64,000 nucleotides of DNA, from positions 250,889,351 to 250,953,350 of the forward strand of contig CM075669.1 of NCBI GenBank assembly GCA_037962975.1. The letters run 5' to 3'. The first letter of the stretch is position 1, and each line of letters starts with the position of its first letter. Positions 1 through 10,757 of the stretch are shown here, in pieces. Made by a program: the position numbers and the translations under genes. This stretch comes from Clitoria ternatea (taxonomy: Eukaryota; Streptophyta; Magnoliopsida; Fabales; Fabaceae). The notes under the pieces are model-generated. The model was given only the letters and a program-made list of their open reading frames with translations. It was not told the origin of the DNA and made no database searches.

Positions 1-99
1 GGCTGACATCATCATCAAAAAAGGTAACGAACAGAGTCTTAACTCTACCCCAAAAAGGTATTTGATCAATTTTGACCTTAAGAGACATAACCATCCTTA

Positions 100-1200
100 A
101 ATGTTTTATTTCTAGCAGTGTTGGGCACACCACCTCTGACAAATCCACTGACAAACATATTTATCACCTTTTTTTTGTTTATGAAAGGCATTTTCTAACT
201 TTTTATCCTTCTCAATGGGCTCTACCACCTTTGACATGGCTTTCTTAGCTGATGTGGTATTCCTAAGACCTTGTCCCTCATCACTGTCAAGGGATTTGTC
301 TTTGCATCTTTTTGCACTTTGGTCTGGCTCATCATGAGATTTGTCCCTAAATAAGTATTGCTTCAACGTCCCTTCAATTCAAGACCTCTATAACTTCCTT
401 AAGCTGCCTACATTCATCAATGTTATGCCTTTATTGCTCATGGAAGTCATAGTACTTGTGCAGGTTGCTAGGTCCTTCAATTGGTGCAGGCTTTTTGATA
501 TCATATACACCAAGCCTTGGAAAGTTAGGCTCTTTAAAGATCTGACTTTGCCTCATATTGAGTGGGGTATAATGGTCAAAGTTAAAAATCTTCTTCTCTT
601 TTGGATGGGGTGGTTGATCCTTATCTTAGTCCTTTCAAGGATTTTTTGTTTGTACTCTGGCTTATCCTTTAGGGTTGGTGTTGCATTGGAACAAAGCCCG
701 TGGTAGTGAGATGCATCTCCAATCCTATGTACTTAACAGCTTTCTTTCAAAACTCTTCCAAAGCCTAGGATGGACCCTTTGTTGAGGAAAACACACACAC
801 ATACTTCGGTTATAAAGCTAGAATGCAATATAGAGCTAGATGGGCTTAGTCAACCTCGACGCCATTGATGCCTTATTATAGAATCTCTTAAGGAAATCCT
901 TTAATGTTTCTGTCTCTCTTTGCTTTTATCCAAGCCAAGGTGTGAGAGGTTTTGAGTACATCCCTCGTATTTATGAAATGTCATCCAAAAGTCTCAGCAA
1001 TATCGAACCAACAATTGATTAACTCTAAGGTAAAGTCCTTTAGCCAACTCAAAGCTTATCCCTTTTGGATTCTAAGGAACATCCTACACAACACATTGTC
1101 ATTAACCCTCGAGTATATCAACTTATTTGTGTAAGCATCTAAATACTTACTAGGATTCGTCTCCCCAGTATACTTATGTATAAGGAGCGGAAGTTGGGTT
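100..1200 (-). pseudogene. Decayed gag of a Tat-lineage Ty3/gypsy retrotransposon
   Basis: Read on the minus strand, pieces of a retrotransposon Gag appear in several frames with stops. Around 1000-1130 is a stretch like ALSWLKDFTLEL, matching the 'W..L..' core of the Retrotrans_gag domain. Around 870-935 is ETETLKDFLKRFYNKAS, the usual 'E.L..Y..RF...' segment. Around 405-460 is YDFHEQ-stop-RHNIDECRQLKE, which corresponds to the 'FH...GH.T.EC..LK..IE' motif typical of Tat/Ogre-type Gag. Residues 1-84 of the short open stretch 112-366 are rich in Lys and Asp and would be the linker after Gag. Stops and shifts make it non-coding. The lineage call rests on motif memory. No protease or RT is visible, since the element would continue left of the window. 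Confidence 0.6.
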
Positions 1201-4200
1201 TATAGGTACGAGGACCTACATTATTCTTTAAGTGAACGAGATATTGAACTTATACCCCGGTGACCTTCCGAAGACTTCGAGGGAAAATGTAGCAGTGGGT
1301 GGCGCCCAGTTCGATATATGGACTCTTGATAGTTATCATATAATGTAGGGATCTTGAAGTGCTCTAGTGGAGTTGAGGTCTCCTAATGGGAAACTGGAGG
1401 TCAATGTCTCGCCGGTAATATCCTTGGGTGAACTATCACTTGGTTCTTTGGGAAGGCTCCATTCTTCTTCCTTTCAGCTTGTAACCCTTTCCTTCAGTTG
1501 ATGGATTAACTCATCATAGGGATTAGGTTAAGAAACCATATCGGGCCTTCTTGAGGTGTGTATCACCAACGTGGGGGGTAGTGTCATACTCATAGTCGTA
1601 GCCAAGAGGCTTATTCTCATTATATGTTTCATCTTGAAGATGACCATTAGGAATGACCTCGCAGTTGTTCATGTCCATGTATGATTGTGGTTTGTATGAA
1701 TAATTTTAGCGTGTCCCATCACACGTGCCAATGATTTATTTGGTATAGGGTACTAGACTTTGGTTTATGATCTCTTACATCGGTCCTGGGGGGATATGAT
1801 ATCATCTCTTGAGTTCAACATGGTTCTTAAGGTCTTGTAATGTTTCATCCAACACACACCGATATCTAGCGTTGTGGGGGTGAGATAGGGATCTGTAAAG
1901 ACACTCCGACACTTAAGTTAATACAAAATCAATACTAGAGCTCGAATGTTCGGGTTAGGTTGAAATACCTTGACTATAGTAAATGTGGGGTATTCATAGG
2001 AGTTAATCAATGATTATGTATCGTGATACTTATGTTAGTGTTTTTTCGTAAAATGCAGAAAAAACTAACACAAATACACATTTCTGACACATCTGCAAGT
2101 ATTGACTTATGTGTCCCTGGTATATTGGCTCGTTAGCAATAAAAATGATCAAGGGCTCGACAAGAAAATAATGTCGTGATGTTTATGTTGGTACCATAAG
2201 CATGATTTGGTTACCAATATGAACCTTATGATACCAACGTCCATATTAAACACAACTCAACACTTAACACATCAAAATATTCAAACGTGTATAAAATAAT
2301 CATAAGATATAAACCTTAACAAATAAAATAAAAACAACTAAGTAATTAAGTTTCTTGAATATATAATTATATAAGTATGCATGAGAAGCATATTTTTTTT
2401 AATAAAATTACATAATGCACACACCTGTTAAGTTTTGATTTAATTTGATCAATTTTTAGATATATATTTAAATTTTGATTCGATTAAGTGAAAGGTGTTG
2501 GTTTTTGTGGTTTTTGATTATTAAGTTTAATTTTATTGTTTCTATTATATCAAATGACTTCACAAACACCTTTAATAATCAGTTTAATTTCTTTTCAAAA
2601 AAATAATTAGCCTCATTTATATTATTTATTTAGGTAAACATAGAATAATAACCATTTTAAAATGTATAAATTTTGTTAATAGCCAACTTAATGTTACACA
2701 TGAATAGTGTATTAAAAAGAAACAATGAAATCTAAGATTTGAACTTAGAATCTTAAGATAACCATTCAAATTTCATACACTATACCAACTTTAATGGATA
2801 CATGTGAACAATATATCACTACATTAAAACTGGATTAAAATAATTTTATTGCTCATAAGTCAACATATTTTTGTTTGCATGAGTTTAAATAAAATAAACT
2901 AATATTTATTTAAAAAAAATGGTGAAATATATATGTCAGTAATTGAAAGTATAATAACCTTTATCGTTCAATTAAAAAATAACAGCACAATTGTTGATGA
3001 TTTTAATAAAAAGCGTCCCAGTAGTTAATGTTTTTATAGGTATTAACTGGGGCATAAAAATAAGATGTTTTATTTTTCTGAGGAAAGAAGTAAGAAGTTT
3101 CAAGATAGAAATATATTCAAGAAATTAATTTAAAAAATATATGTTAATTACTTAACAAACATTATAATAATTTGCATTTCTCTAAAAACAAAATCTGCGC
3201 ATGCACACCACCTTCAATTTGCACAATAAAATATTCAGAAAATAATTCGTATACACGTCATAAACTAGTCACATTTTTTCGTCAGCATACATTGTTGTCC
3301 ATCACTACCGCCACAAAGTGACGTCGGATGCTAAATATTATAATTAATAAGAAATTAATTTTAACATTATGTCAAAACTTTTCATGCTTTTAATTAATTG
3401 AAAACAATTCTAAAAATGATTTTTAATATAAGTATTTCGTAAATTTACTTTCCATTTATAAAAAATATAATTAAATAATAGCACTAAAGAATTTTATGTT
3501 ACAGAAAATATTTTTTTTTTGTTAAAACTAGCACATGCTGATTTAGTGAGCGGCGTGGCGTGCATATCTGACCCAATTAAGAGAAATATTAGAAAATGAA
3601 GAAAGTATTAACGTCAATTACTAGGAATCGTTTCAAACGATTAAAATTGAAAATAATTTTCTTGTTTATACAATAAAATACGAAATTTGAATCTAAGAGG
3701 TCATGTAAATTAACTAAACTTCTACTATTAATGTAACACAAAAACCTTCTGCTATTAAGTTTATCCTAATGAATTTAAAATCAAAAGTCACGTTAAATAA
3801 TGCTTTAAAGACACCAATTAATTAGAAATGGAAAGTTATGTTATATATACTGTTCACTAACCATTATGAATATATTTATAAGTAGGAAATAAACATTCGG
3901 AAGTTCGTGTAAGATTATTTTTAAGTAAATCTTAAGATAATTTTTAAGATAAATTACGAAAATTTATAACAACATTGATTTGTTATATATGTATAGCCAA
4001 AATCGATATGAAAATATGTTTGGTAATTAGTTATAAAAATAAAATTATTAAAAAATGTAATGATTGATAAGTCTTTATTTATTTAAACATAGTGAAATCT
4101 AAATAAAGGTTTGGGAGAAAAGAAAAAAATTCTACGGTCAAATAAGACGTTAATTATTTTATACAATCTAAAGAATTAATAATAAATTTTAAATTTTTTA

Positions 4201-4370
4201 TTTTTATAACTTTATTTCTTTAATCTATCTAGATACTAAATGAATCATTAGAATTAACGTAAAAATTTTCCACACAAGAGGGCCCACCTCCTCAATCTTA
4301 TCTTTATCCAATTGAACATGTACAATTAATTACTATATAATACCTGTTTCTTTCATTTTTATAAGATTAT
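1200..4370. other. Non-coding stretch; left part possibly the leader of the gag remnant
   Basis: From 1200 to about 2060 base composition stays moderate and unbroken with the gag remnant, so it may be the 5' part of that element, but no PBS or LTR end was recognised. From about 2060 to 4370 the DNA is strongly AT-rich with A and T runs and many stops in all frames. No gene, RNA or repeat structure could be supported there. Confidence 0.4.
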
Positions 4371-5385
4371 TTTTAAATTAAATGAAAGAAAAGGAAAAGG
4401 AAATAGTGATAAATAAAAGAGAAGGGGAATTTGAATTGGATGGGTATATAATGAGGCGTTGGGATGTGATTAGAAGAAAGAAGTGAAGTGGAGATAGTAT
4501 GAGTGATAAGAAGGATGGTGCAAATGGGTCGGGGCAAGGCCCACCGAAAGGGAACCCGCACCCGAAAAGTTCATTCGGCAACCTTCCACCTTCACGATCA
4601 CAGGAAAGGAATCGTCTGTTGAAGGAAATCTTTGGGGGAAAGAAACACTAAAGGATCTCATCTATTACTTTTATTCTTATTCTTATCTCTTTTCTCTTTA
4701 AGCTCCTTCATGTAATATATATTCTCTTTTTTCTATAATATATCAGCTTTTATTTGCCTATACTTACTCTATCCGCTTTTTTTGTTTTGCCAATTTATTA
4801 GAATTTTCAAAAGTTGATGCGGGGGTTAAATTTCCAATCTATATTCCTAAGAATTTGAGTTCAGATGTTATGGGTATATGTGAACAATTATGATCATGCC
4901 GGTGAAGTTCATGGCAAAGCTGAGCATCGACACAATAGAAATTCGGCATGTTTTGTATTGTCAACGAAGAAGAAGATGAGGTTCAATCCTAAAACGGTTT
5001 CCGAAAAAGTTAAATGAATCGTTTAGAAGATGAAGGTTGAATTTTCAAATGCTGATTGCAGGCTGCCGGCCCCAGAGCTTATGTAAAAGATGAACAGTGC
5101 CGATCAATTCATAGTACAAGACCATTAAGTTAAATATAAGTTTATTTTTAAATGTTTTTTAATAAATAGATTAGAATTGTTTTTTAAAATAATTAAAAAT
5201 TTGTTTATTTTTTAGTTTTTATTTATTTTTAAAATTTTAAATAAACATATTAAAAATTTAAAATAAATATTTTTAAATTGAAAAAAATATTTACCTCTTT
5301 AAATAAGTTTAAACAGATAAGTCTAGTATTATTAAAAATCTACGGTTGAAAGAAAAAAATTTAGGAATATGTGCAACTTCAGGGA
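4370..5385. other. Unassigned stretch with two higher-GC islands
   Basis: Between 4500 and 4660 and between 4800 and 5110 the GC content is clearly above the surroundings. Neither island gives a recognisable protein: the open stretches at 4373-4661 are low-complexity Ser/Phe/His-rich frames in overlapping registers. They could be remnants of exons or of a captured fragment. No function is assigned. Confidence 0.25.
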
Positions 5386-5394
5386 GGTGATTTT

Positions 5395-5665
5395 TGAGTA
5401 AAATCCTAGGTTTAGTCCTATGTATTAACTTTTGAGATTTTGAAAATTTTAATTTGATCTAAACAACGTTTAATTTGCTACTTTTGAGCGTGATTAAAAA
5501 ATGATGCAGAAAAGGATGAAAATGCACAGCTTTTTATAATGTAAAGGATTAAATAGATAATTTTATAATGTTACACATTAAATTAAAATTTTTAAAACCT
5601 TAAGAGATTAAGCTTGTTTATTGATGTAATTTTCAAAGACCAACCTATGTTACTTGGTGATTTTT
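5395..5665. mobile_element. Possible small TIR element (MITE-like)
   Basis: The left part (about 5405-5470, around TTTTGAGATTTTGAAAATT) and the reverse complement of the right part (about 5580-5660, around AAGGTTTTAAAAATTTTAA) resemble each other over several tens of bases. This suggests degenerate terminal inverted repeats. No clear target-site duplication was found, so the superfamily is not assigned. Confidence 0.3.
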
Positions 5666-5889
5666 CATCGGTTAATAAATATAATATGCGGTAAAAATAA
5701 GTCATAAATCAGCCATAGACCATATTTTTGTAAGTTTTCAGAAAATTAATTAATTATACTATGCATGATGGAGTATACAATATTTCGATTATTGATCATA
5801 ATGTCGTGATTTTTTTGGGAGTTAAGTTTAAATTATTAAAAATGGTAAATTTTTATTGATAAATGATATAAAGATAATATAAACAAATA

Positions 5890-6306
5890 CAACCTATACT
5901 AAATAATTTTTTTTATTAATGTAGTTTTTTATTTTTCATAAAAACAATAAAAGGTTTAACTAAGTATTTAGCCCCTATAACTATGATTATCAGAACCGGA
6001 CTGGACCAATCGGTTGGATTGTGAATCAGACTCCTCATCGATACGAACATATCAAAAACCGGTTTCTTGTTAAACTAGTCAAAAATTGGGAAAACTTGTC
6101 AAAAATTGATTTTCACCCTCCATATCACTTAATTCATTTTTTATGGGTATTTTTTTTTATTTTACTTAGTTTAGACTAGTGTATTTTGGAATTTTTGAAC
6201 ATATTATAGTAAGGTATATAATATTTTGAACATTTCTTACTATGTGATGTTTAAATTCCAATGCAATTGTTAGATTTTTTTTATATAAATATTATGTTAT
6301 TTTTGT
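5890..6306 (+). repeat. About 415-bp direct repeat, copy 1 (copy 2 at 20874-21291)
   Basis: Starting at CTATACTAAATAA and ending at TTTTTGTTTAATT, this segment is present again at 20874-21291 in the same orientation with mostly single-base differences. It includes AACCGG-type motifs in an AT-rich background. The two copies bracket the whole nest of LTR elements. No TG...CA ends were found, so it is not obviously an LTR. Confidence 0.7.
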
Positions 6307-6489
6307 TTAATTCTAGAACTAATAACAAGTCCGAAAACTCAAGAAAATTTTTCACGATTGAATTCGAAATCGGAACAAGGGTAGCACTTTAATTAATTAC
6401 CAAAATGTGGTAGATACATTTACACATCAATAAATGATCATGTCTGGCTCAATGGTACCAACATACAGCAAAACATAAAATTTTTTGAA

Positions 6490-6806
6490 GGAACAGGTGC
6501 ATGAATCGATTAAAGGATGACATGAATCGATTCATGTTTTAAATTTTGCAAAAACAAGGGGATGAATCGATTCACCCTTCCCTGTGAATCGATTCAAGCG
6601 TCCAGGATTGCACAAAACAGGTCTGTGAATCGATTCATCCGTATGGGGAATCGATTCATCTATATGGGGAATCGATTCATCCATATGGGGAATCGATTCA
6701 TGTATAAAAATTTCCACTGTGAATTGATTCATATAACAAGGGAATCGATTCATGTATAAAATTTTTCACTATCGATTCATGTAACAGGGGAATCGATTCA
6801 CACCTG
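6490..6806. repeat. Array of GAATCGATTC palindromes, ~21-bp spacing
   Basis: About a dozen copies of the 10-bp palindrome GAATCGATTC, often extended to TGAATCGATTCA, occur in about 300 bp. The clearest tandem part (6625-6700) repeats a 21-bp unit consisting of the palindrome plus ATSSRTATGGG-type filler. Other neighbours are 21-22 bp apart. Because 21 is a multiple of three, long open frames (6532-6759) arise on both strands. These are repeat artefacts and not genes. Confidence 0.85.
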
Positions 6807-7433
6807 TTGTATATCAGTTCTGGACAGAAACTCAGTAGGAAATATCAAATTTTTCAACTTCTAGTTACCTTATCTTTTTCATTTCAAATCCAATGACTAC
6901 CAAACTTTGACACCAGTACACGTAGTCACTGACCGCACTCAAAAATTCCTAAAAATGAGAGACTTATGCGCATAATTGCGTTTGACTCGTTTTGAGGCAT
7001 TTTGATGCAACTTAGGGGTCATTTCTCAATGGAATTGACCCATTCCAGTTTCTACAAATCCCAAATCATGCATAGATGCTATTGAATCTGTGCTATGCCA
7101 TTCATATCTCATAAATTTATATTTGACAAACTCAATTGCCCAATTATGCATGAAAACTATATAACTGTCACACATTCATGGCTCTAACACATAACTACTG
7201 TCATTCTTCATAAAATTAACAGTCCTTGGGCATTTCATACATCCACATGATATCACATACATGTCCAAAATTCCTAGATATGTCAAACCTCATATGTATA
7301 TGGTGGAACCATCCATGGTCTCCACACTCCAACATTAACAACTAAGCATTATCATTCGTCACAATAGTAAGTATAGGCTTAAAATGGATCTAGACTTCCA
7401 GCTGAAGCCGTCAGTTACCTAATACGCTAAGCA

Positions 7434-7436
<3 letters not shown>

Positions 7437-7527
<91 letters not shown>

Positions 7528-7528
7528 C
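7437..7528. repeat. Compound microsatellite (AT)n(AC)n(AT)n
   Basis: An uninterrupted AT run, then about nine AC units, then AT again. It lies just left of the LTR-like block of the old element. Confidence 0.97.
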
Positions 7529-7893
7529 AATCATCAAAATAGGTATACACAGGAGCTGGCCAAGGCTACTACAAAACTACCATGTGCATTATATACAAGG
7601 GATATACAATATTCCATGCTCGATGTTGGTGACCTCTCACCAATCTTCGCCATGTCCTAAGTCCATTGCAAATATATCCACAAATTGGGGTGAGCATTAA
7701 ACATGTTAAATGATAGTTATTGAACTGATTCAACTATCCATTTCTCTAACATACAATGAAATATCACAATCAAACAGTAACATTGACTATCATAATTAAG
7801 TTATTCACAAATTCTCATCACCGTGCTATATCATCATGTTATTCTCAATGACATACATATGTGCACATACAATTCTCATTCAATTGGATCCAA

Positions 7894-7898
7894 TTATT
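7894..7898. repeat. Left target-site duplication TTATT
   Basis: TTATT immediately precedes the LTR start TAAAACATCC. The same five bases follow the right LTR end at 20760-20764. This defines the insertion of the minus-strand Tekay element. Confidence 0.8.
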
Positions 7899-10703
7899 TA
7901 AAACATCCTAATATTTAAAATTAAATTTCTAAAATCTAAATAAATTTTTCGCAAATAGTTTAAATTTTAAAACAGGATTTGGATTAATGTAATAATACTG
8001 TCAACATTACATCAACCTGCCATTCATAAATACATATATTTTACAAACCGGTATACACAGGAGCCGGCCAAGGCTACTACAAAACAACTATGTGCATCAT
8101 GTACTATACATATATATACATAATGCTCCGAGCAGGCTGAGTGATCTCATATCTCATCGCTACGTCCTATATCCACTGTAAAAATAACAACAAATAGGGG
8201 GTGAGCATAAACATGTCAAATGATAGTTATTGAATCGGATTAAGTGTCCAATTCATAACTATATATAAATCATAACCATATCACATAATCTTATCATATA
8301 TCATTCATTCTCATATCATCAAATGATCATATCATCATATTATTCTCAATAACATATATCAATGCATTCATATGCTCAATCAAATGGATCTATTATTAAG
8401 TCTTTTAATTTTGTGTTGCAACACTGGCTCTCAGCCATAACTCAGCTCTCAGCTGATCCGGTCCTTTTACTGGTACCAAACAGTTTGCCCTCTCACGTGA
8501 CACAATCACTCCCAGCGACAACGGTAGTGTCACGGGCTAAACCCCGAGCCTCGCTCAAGAGGTTTGCCTTGAGTCCCACCCAAGGTCTTTTGTGGAATCC
8601 TCGAAACCACATCATATTTCATGTTTATTCATCATATAAGCATCCCATGCTTTATCAAATGCATCTCATGCATTCATATCATGAAAACTTCATGAATATC
8701 ATTCATATCATCATCATTAATCACATATCATCATCATATTTCCTACTGCATCTCACGCATAGGAATCATCATAAATTCACACATGTAAATCATGTCTCAT
8801 GCCAATTCAATTTCTCAATAACAGTCACATATGAACGAAAATACCATAACACACGTATATAACACATATCACATATTCAGGATTTCTTACTAATCACAAC
8901 AATACTATCCCGAATCCGTTCATAAACTATGCATTTAAAATGTAAACGCTCCCCTACCTGGAATAAAGAATTCCAGCAGCTCCTCAGGCTATACCCAATC
9001 ACAGTTCAGAAGTTCCGACTAGAATTTCTAACTCTGAACCTGTCCAAAGCTTCTTCTTCCTAAAAGCCAAGCTTGCACGTGAAAGAGAAGAAGTGAAGAT
9101 TGGTCTCCTCTTTGATTGATAATTTCCAGTAAAGATAGGAAAAGAAAAGGATTAGAGGTGATGTTTTACACTTTCAAATTCCCAGCTGATCCAACAATAG
9201 AATTTGATATAAATCGTTCATGAAAAAAGACGTGAACGAAGTGAAGAAGTACGATACACGTATATTAAGAGATAAGGAAGAAACAAGATATTTAAAAGAA
9301 AAAAGGATAGGACAATAGAGAGGGTCCCATACTTAGAAAAAGATAAGAGAATCTGCTAGAATTTAGAACAATAGAACGACGTGGAAGAACCTCGATGATT
9401 GAAGTAAATATCAGTTCTAACATTGTTTAGATATTTTGGCATATCTCTCTCATATATTAATGAATTTTAATAAATTTGGTCTTGTTGGAAAGCTAAGACA
9501 ACGAGGAATAACTTTGTAGTTGACCATGTTTCCAAATTCTGACTCTAACATGGTAAAAAGATTGAATTGAAAGTACTCAGGAATATCTCTTCCGAGACAG
9601 ATTCATCAGAGTCTCTTTTTGTTCAGAATTCCTTCACTCGGAAGGAATTAACTCGGAACTGTTTCTATTTTGAAACACAGTCGTAATTCTTCTTTCCTCG
9701 GAAGTGACCCACTCAGAAATGTCTTACCCGGAGACACCTCATTCAGAAATATCCCACTCGGATATATCTCTACCTGAGTCAAAGCCTTTCTTTACTTGAA
9801 AATATTTCTCTCGGAAGTGCGTCACTCGGAAGTCTTACAACCGGAAGGATCATTCGGAGTCGAAGTTCAGTCCTCTCTCGGAAATCTTTCCACTTGGGAA
9901 TATCACTCGGAGTCGAAGACAATCTCGAAGACGAACCCGAGCACAAGCTCTCGGCAACTTTGAATATGGCTCAAGCACAGGCTCTAGATGATCTTTAAGA
10001 CACCCTAGCACGAATTGAATGAAAGGGTTCACCACTCGGATATTTACTTTCCTTGGGACTATTCACTCGAAAACGTACTCATTCGGAGTTAAAGTCTTTC
10101 TCTGTCCAGAAGTACTTCCCCTGGAAAGACTCACTCGGTATGTCTCAATCGGTGCCATACCATACGGAAATCAGAAATTTCTCACTTGATACCATCCTAC
10201 TTGGAAATGTCTCAGTTGGTGCCATCCCACACGAAAGTGCCGCACTCGGAGACATCCCACTCAGGAAAGTTGCACTCAACTCGGAGATACCCCACTCGGG
10301 AATTCACTACTCAGAAATATCTTGGCCTGAGAAGTACTTATTCGAAATCAAAGCTTTTCTTCGCTCGGAAGTACTTCTCTCGGAAACGACCCATTCAGAA
10401 ACGTTTCTCTCAGATTTACCTCACTCAAAAGTGTCTCATTCGGACACAATTTTTCTTCACTTGGAAACATCTTAACTTTACTTCACTTGGAAGTAATTCT
10501 CTCACTCAGAAAGATCTTACTTGAAATTAGATCCCTTCCTTCACCCGGAAAGTCTTATCTTAAACATGATTCACTCGGGAACGTTTCACTCGTCCGAAAT
10601 CAGACTCAGAAATTCTTCACTGATAACGGATGTCTGACGCTTTTTAATTAAAAAGAAACTCCACCGATTCTTAATGAATTATTTTCAAATTTAGGATGTT
10701 ACA
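7899..10703 (-). repeat. 3' LTR of the minus-strand Tekay element
   Basis: It runs from TAAAACATCC to GGATGTTACA. Read in element orientation it starts TGTAACATCC and ends GGATGTTTTA, so the ends are inverted repeats but the 3' dinucleotide is TA, not the canonical CA. The 5' kilobase in element orientation (9580-10640) is the CCGAGTG array. The 3' part contains a block GTAGCCTTGGCCGGCTCC, shared in similar form by the other LTRs of the window. The open stretches at 8362-8862 and 10053-10524 are by-products of LTR sequence. Confidence 0.92.
9580..10640 (-). repeat. CCGAGTG short-motif array in the LTR (plus-strand reading CACTCGG)
   Basis: Dozens of CACTCGG/CACTCAG/CATTCGG heptamers, many 15 bp apart, fill about a kilobase. 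The in-frame reading gives His-Ser-Glu repeats, which explains the long frame 10053-10524. The homologous array is in the right LTR at about 17030-17882 and 20488-20690. The same heptamer, in the same sense relative to its LTR, makes up the array in the nested solo LTR. Confidence 0.85.
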
Positions 10704-10716
10704 TTTCTCCCCTCCT
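10704..10716 (-). other. Polypurine tract of the Tekay element
   Basis: On the minus strand AGGAGGGGAGAAA directly abuts the LTR start TGTAACATCC. It is preceded by TCGAGGACGAAATTTTTGT, the sequence commonly found just upstream of the PPT in these elements. It primes plus-strand DNA synthesis. Confidence 0.9.
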
Positions 10717-10757
10717 ACAAAAATTTCGTCCTCGAAATTTAAACATAAGGACATACC

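Larger units (their letters stand above)
6310..7898 (-). mobile_element. Old Tekay-like LTR remnant, left part (target of the element at 7899)
   Basis: From about 7540 to 7898 the sequence follows the same order of blocks as the LTR beginning at 7899: GGTATACACAGGAG, GCCAAGGCTACTACAAAAC, GGGGTGAGCAT, AAATGATAGTTATTGAA. It is more diverged. The matching continuation (TTTTGTGTTGCAACAC and TGGTACCAAAC) appears at 20770-20875, after the inserted element. The region is therefore one older LTR split by the insertion. The segment 6310-7430 holds the GAATCGATTC array and is included by continuity only. Confidence 0.55.

Noticed and set aside
4373..4661. Three overlapping minus-strand frames
   Set aside because: Low-complexity, mutually overlapping, with no family resemblance or codon pattern.
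6532..6759. Overlapping open frames on both strands
   Set aside because: They arise because the 21-bp repeat unit is a multiple of three. The proteins are pure repeat translation.
6490..6806. CRISPR-like look of regularly spaced repeats
   Set aside because: The units are 21 bp palindromes with short filler in plant nuclear DNA inside an LTR-like region. There is no cas gene and no unique spacers.
8362..8862. 166-codon plus-strand frame
   Set aside because: It lies inside the LTR and is antisense to the element. The other LTR copy (15819-16319) is interrupted.
10053..10524. Frames with His-Ser-Glu repeats (also 17177-17941)
   Set aside because: They are translations of the 15-bp-spaced CACTCGG array in the LTRs.
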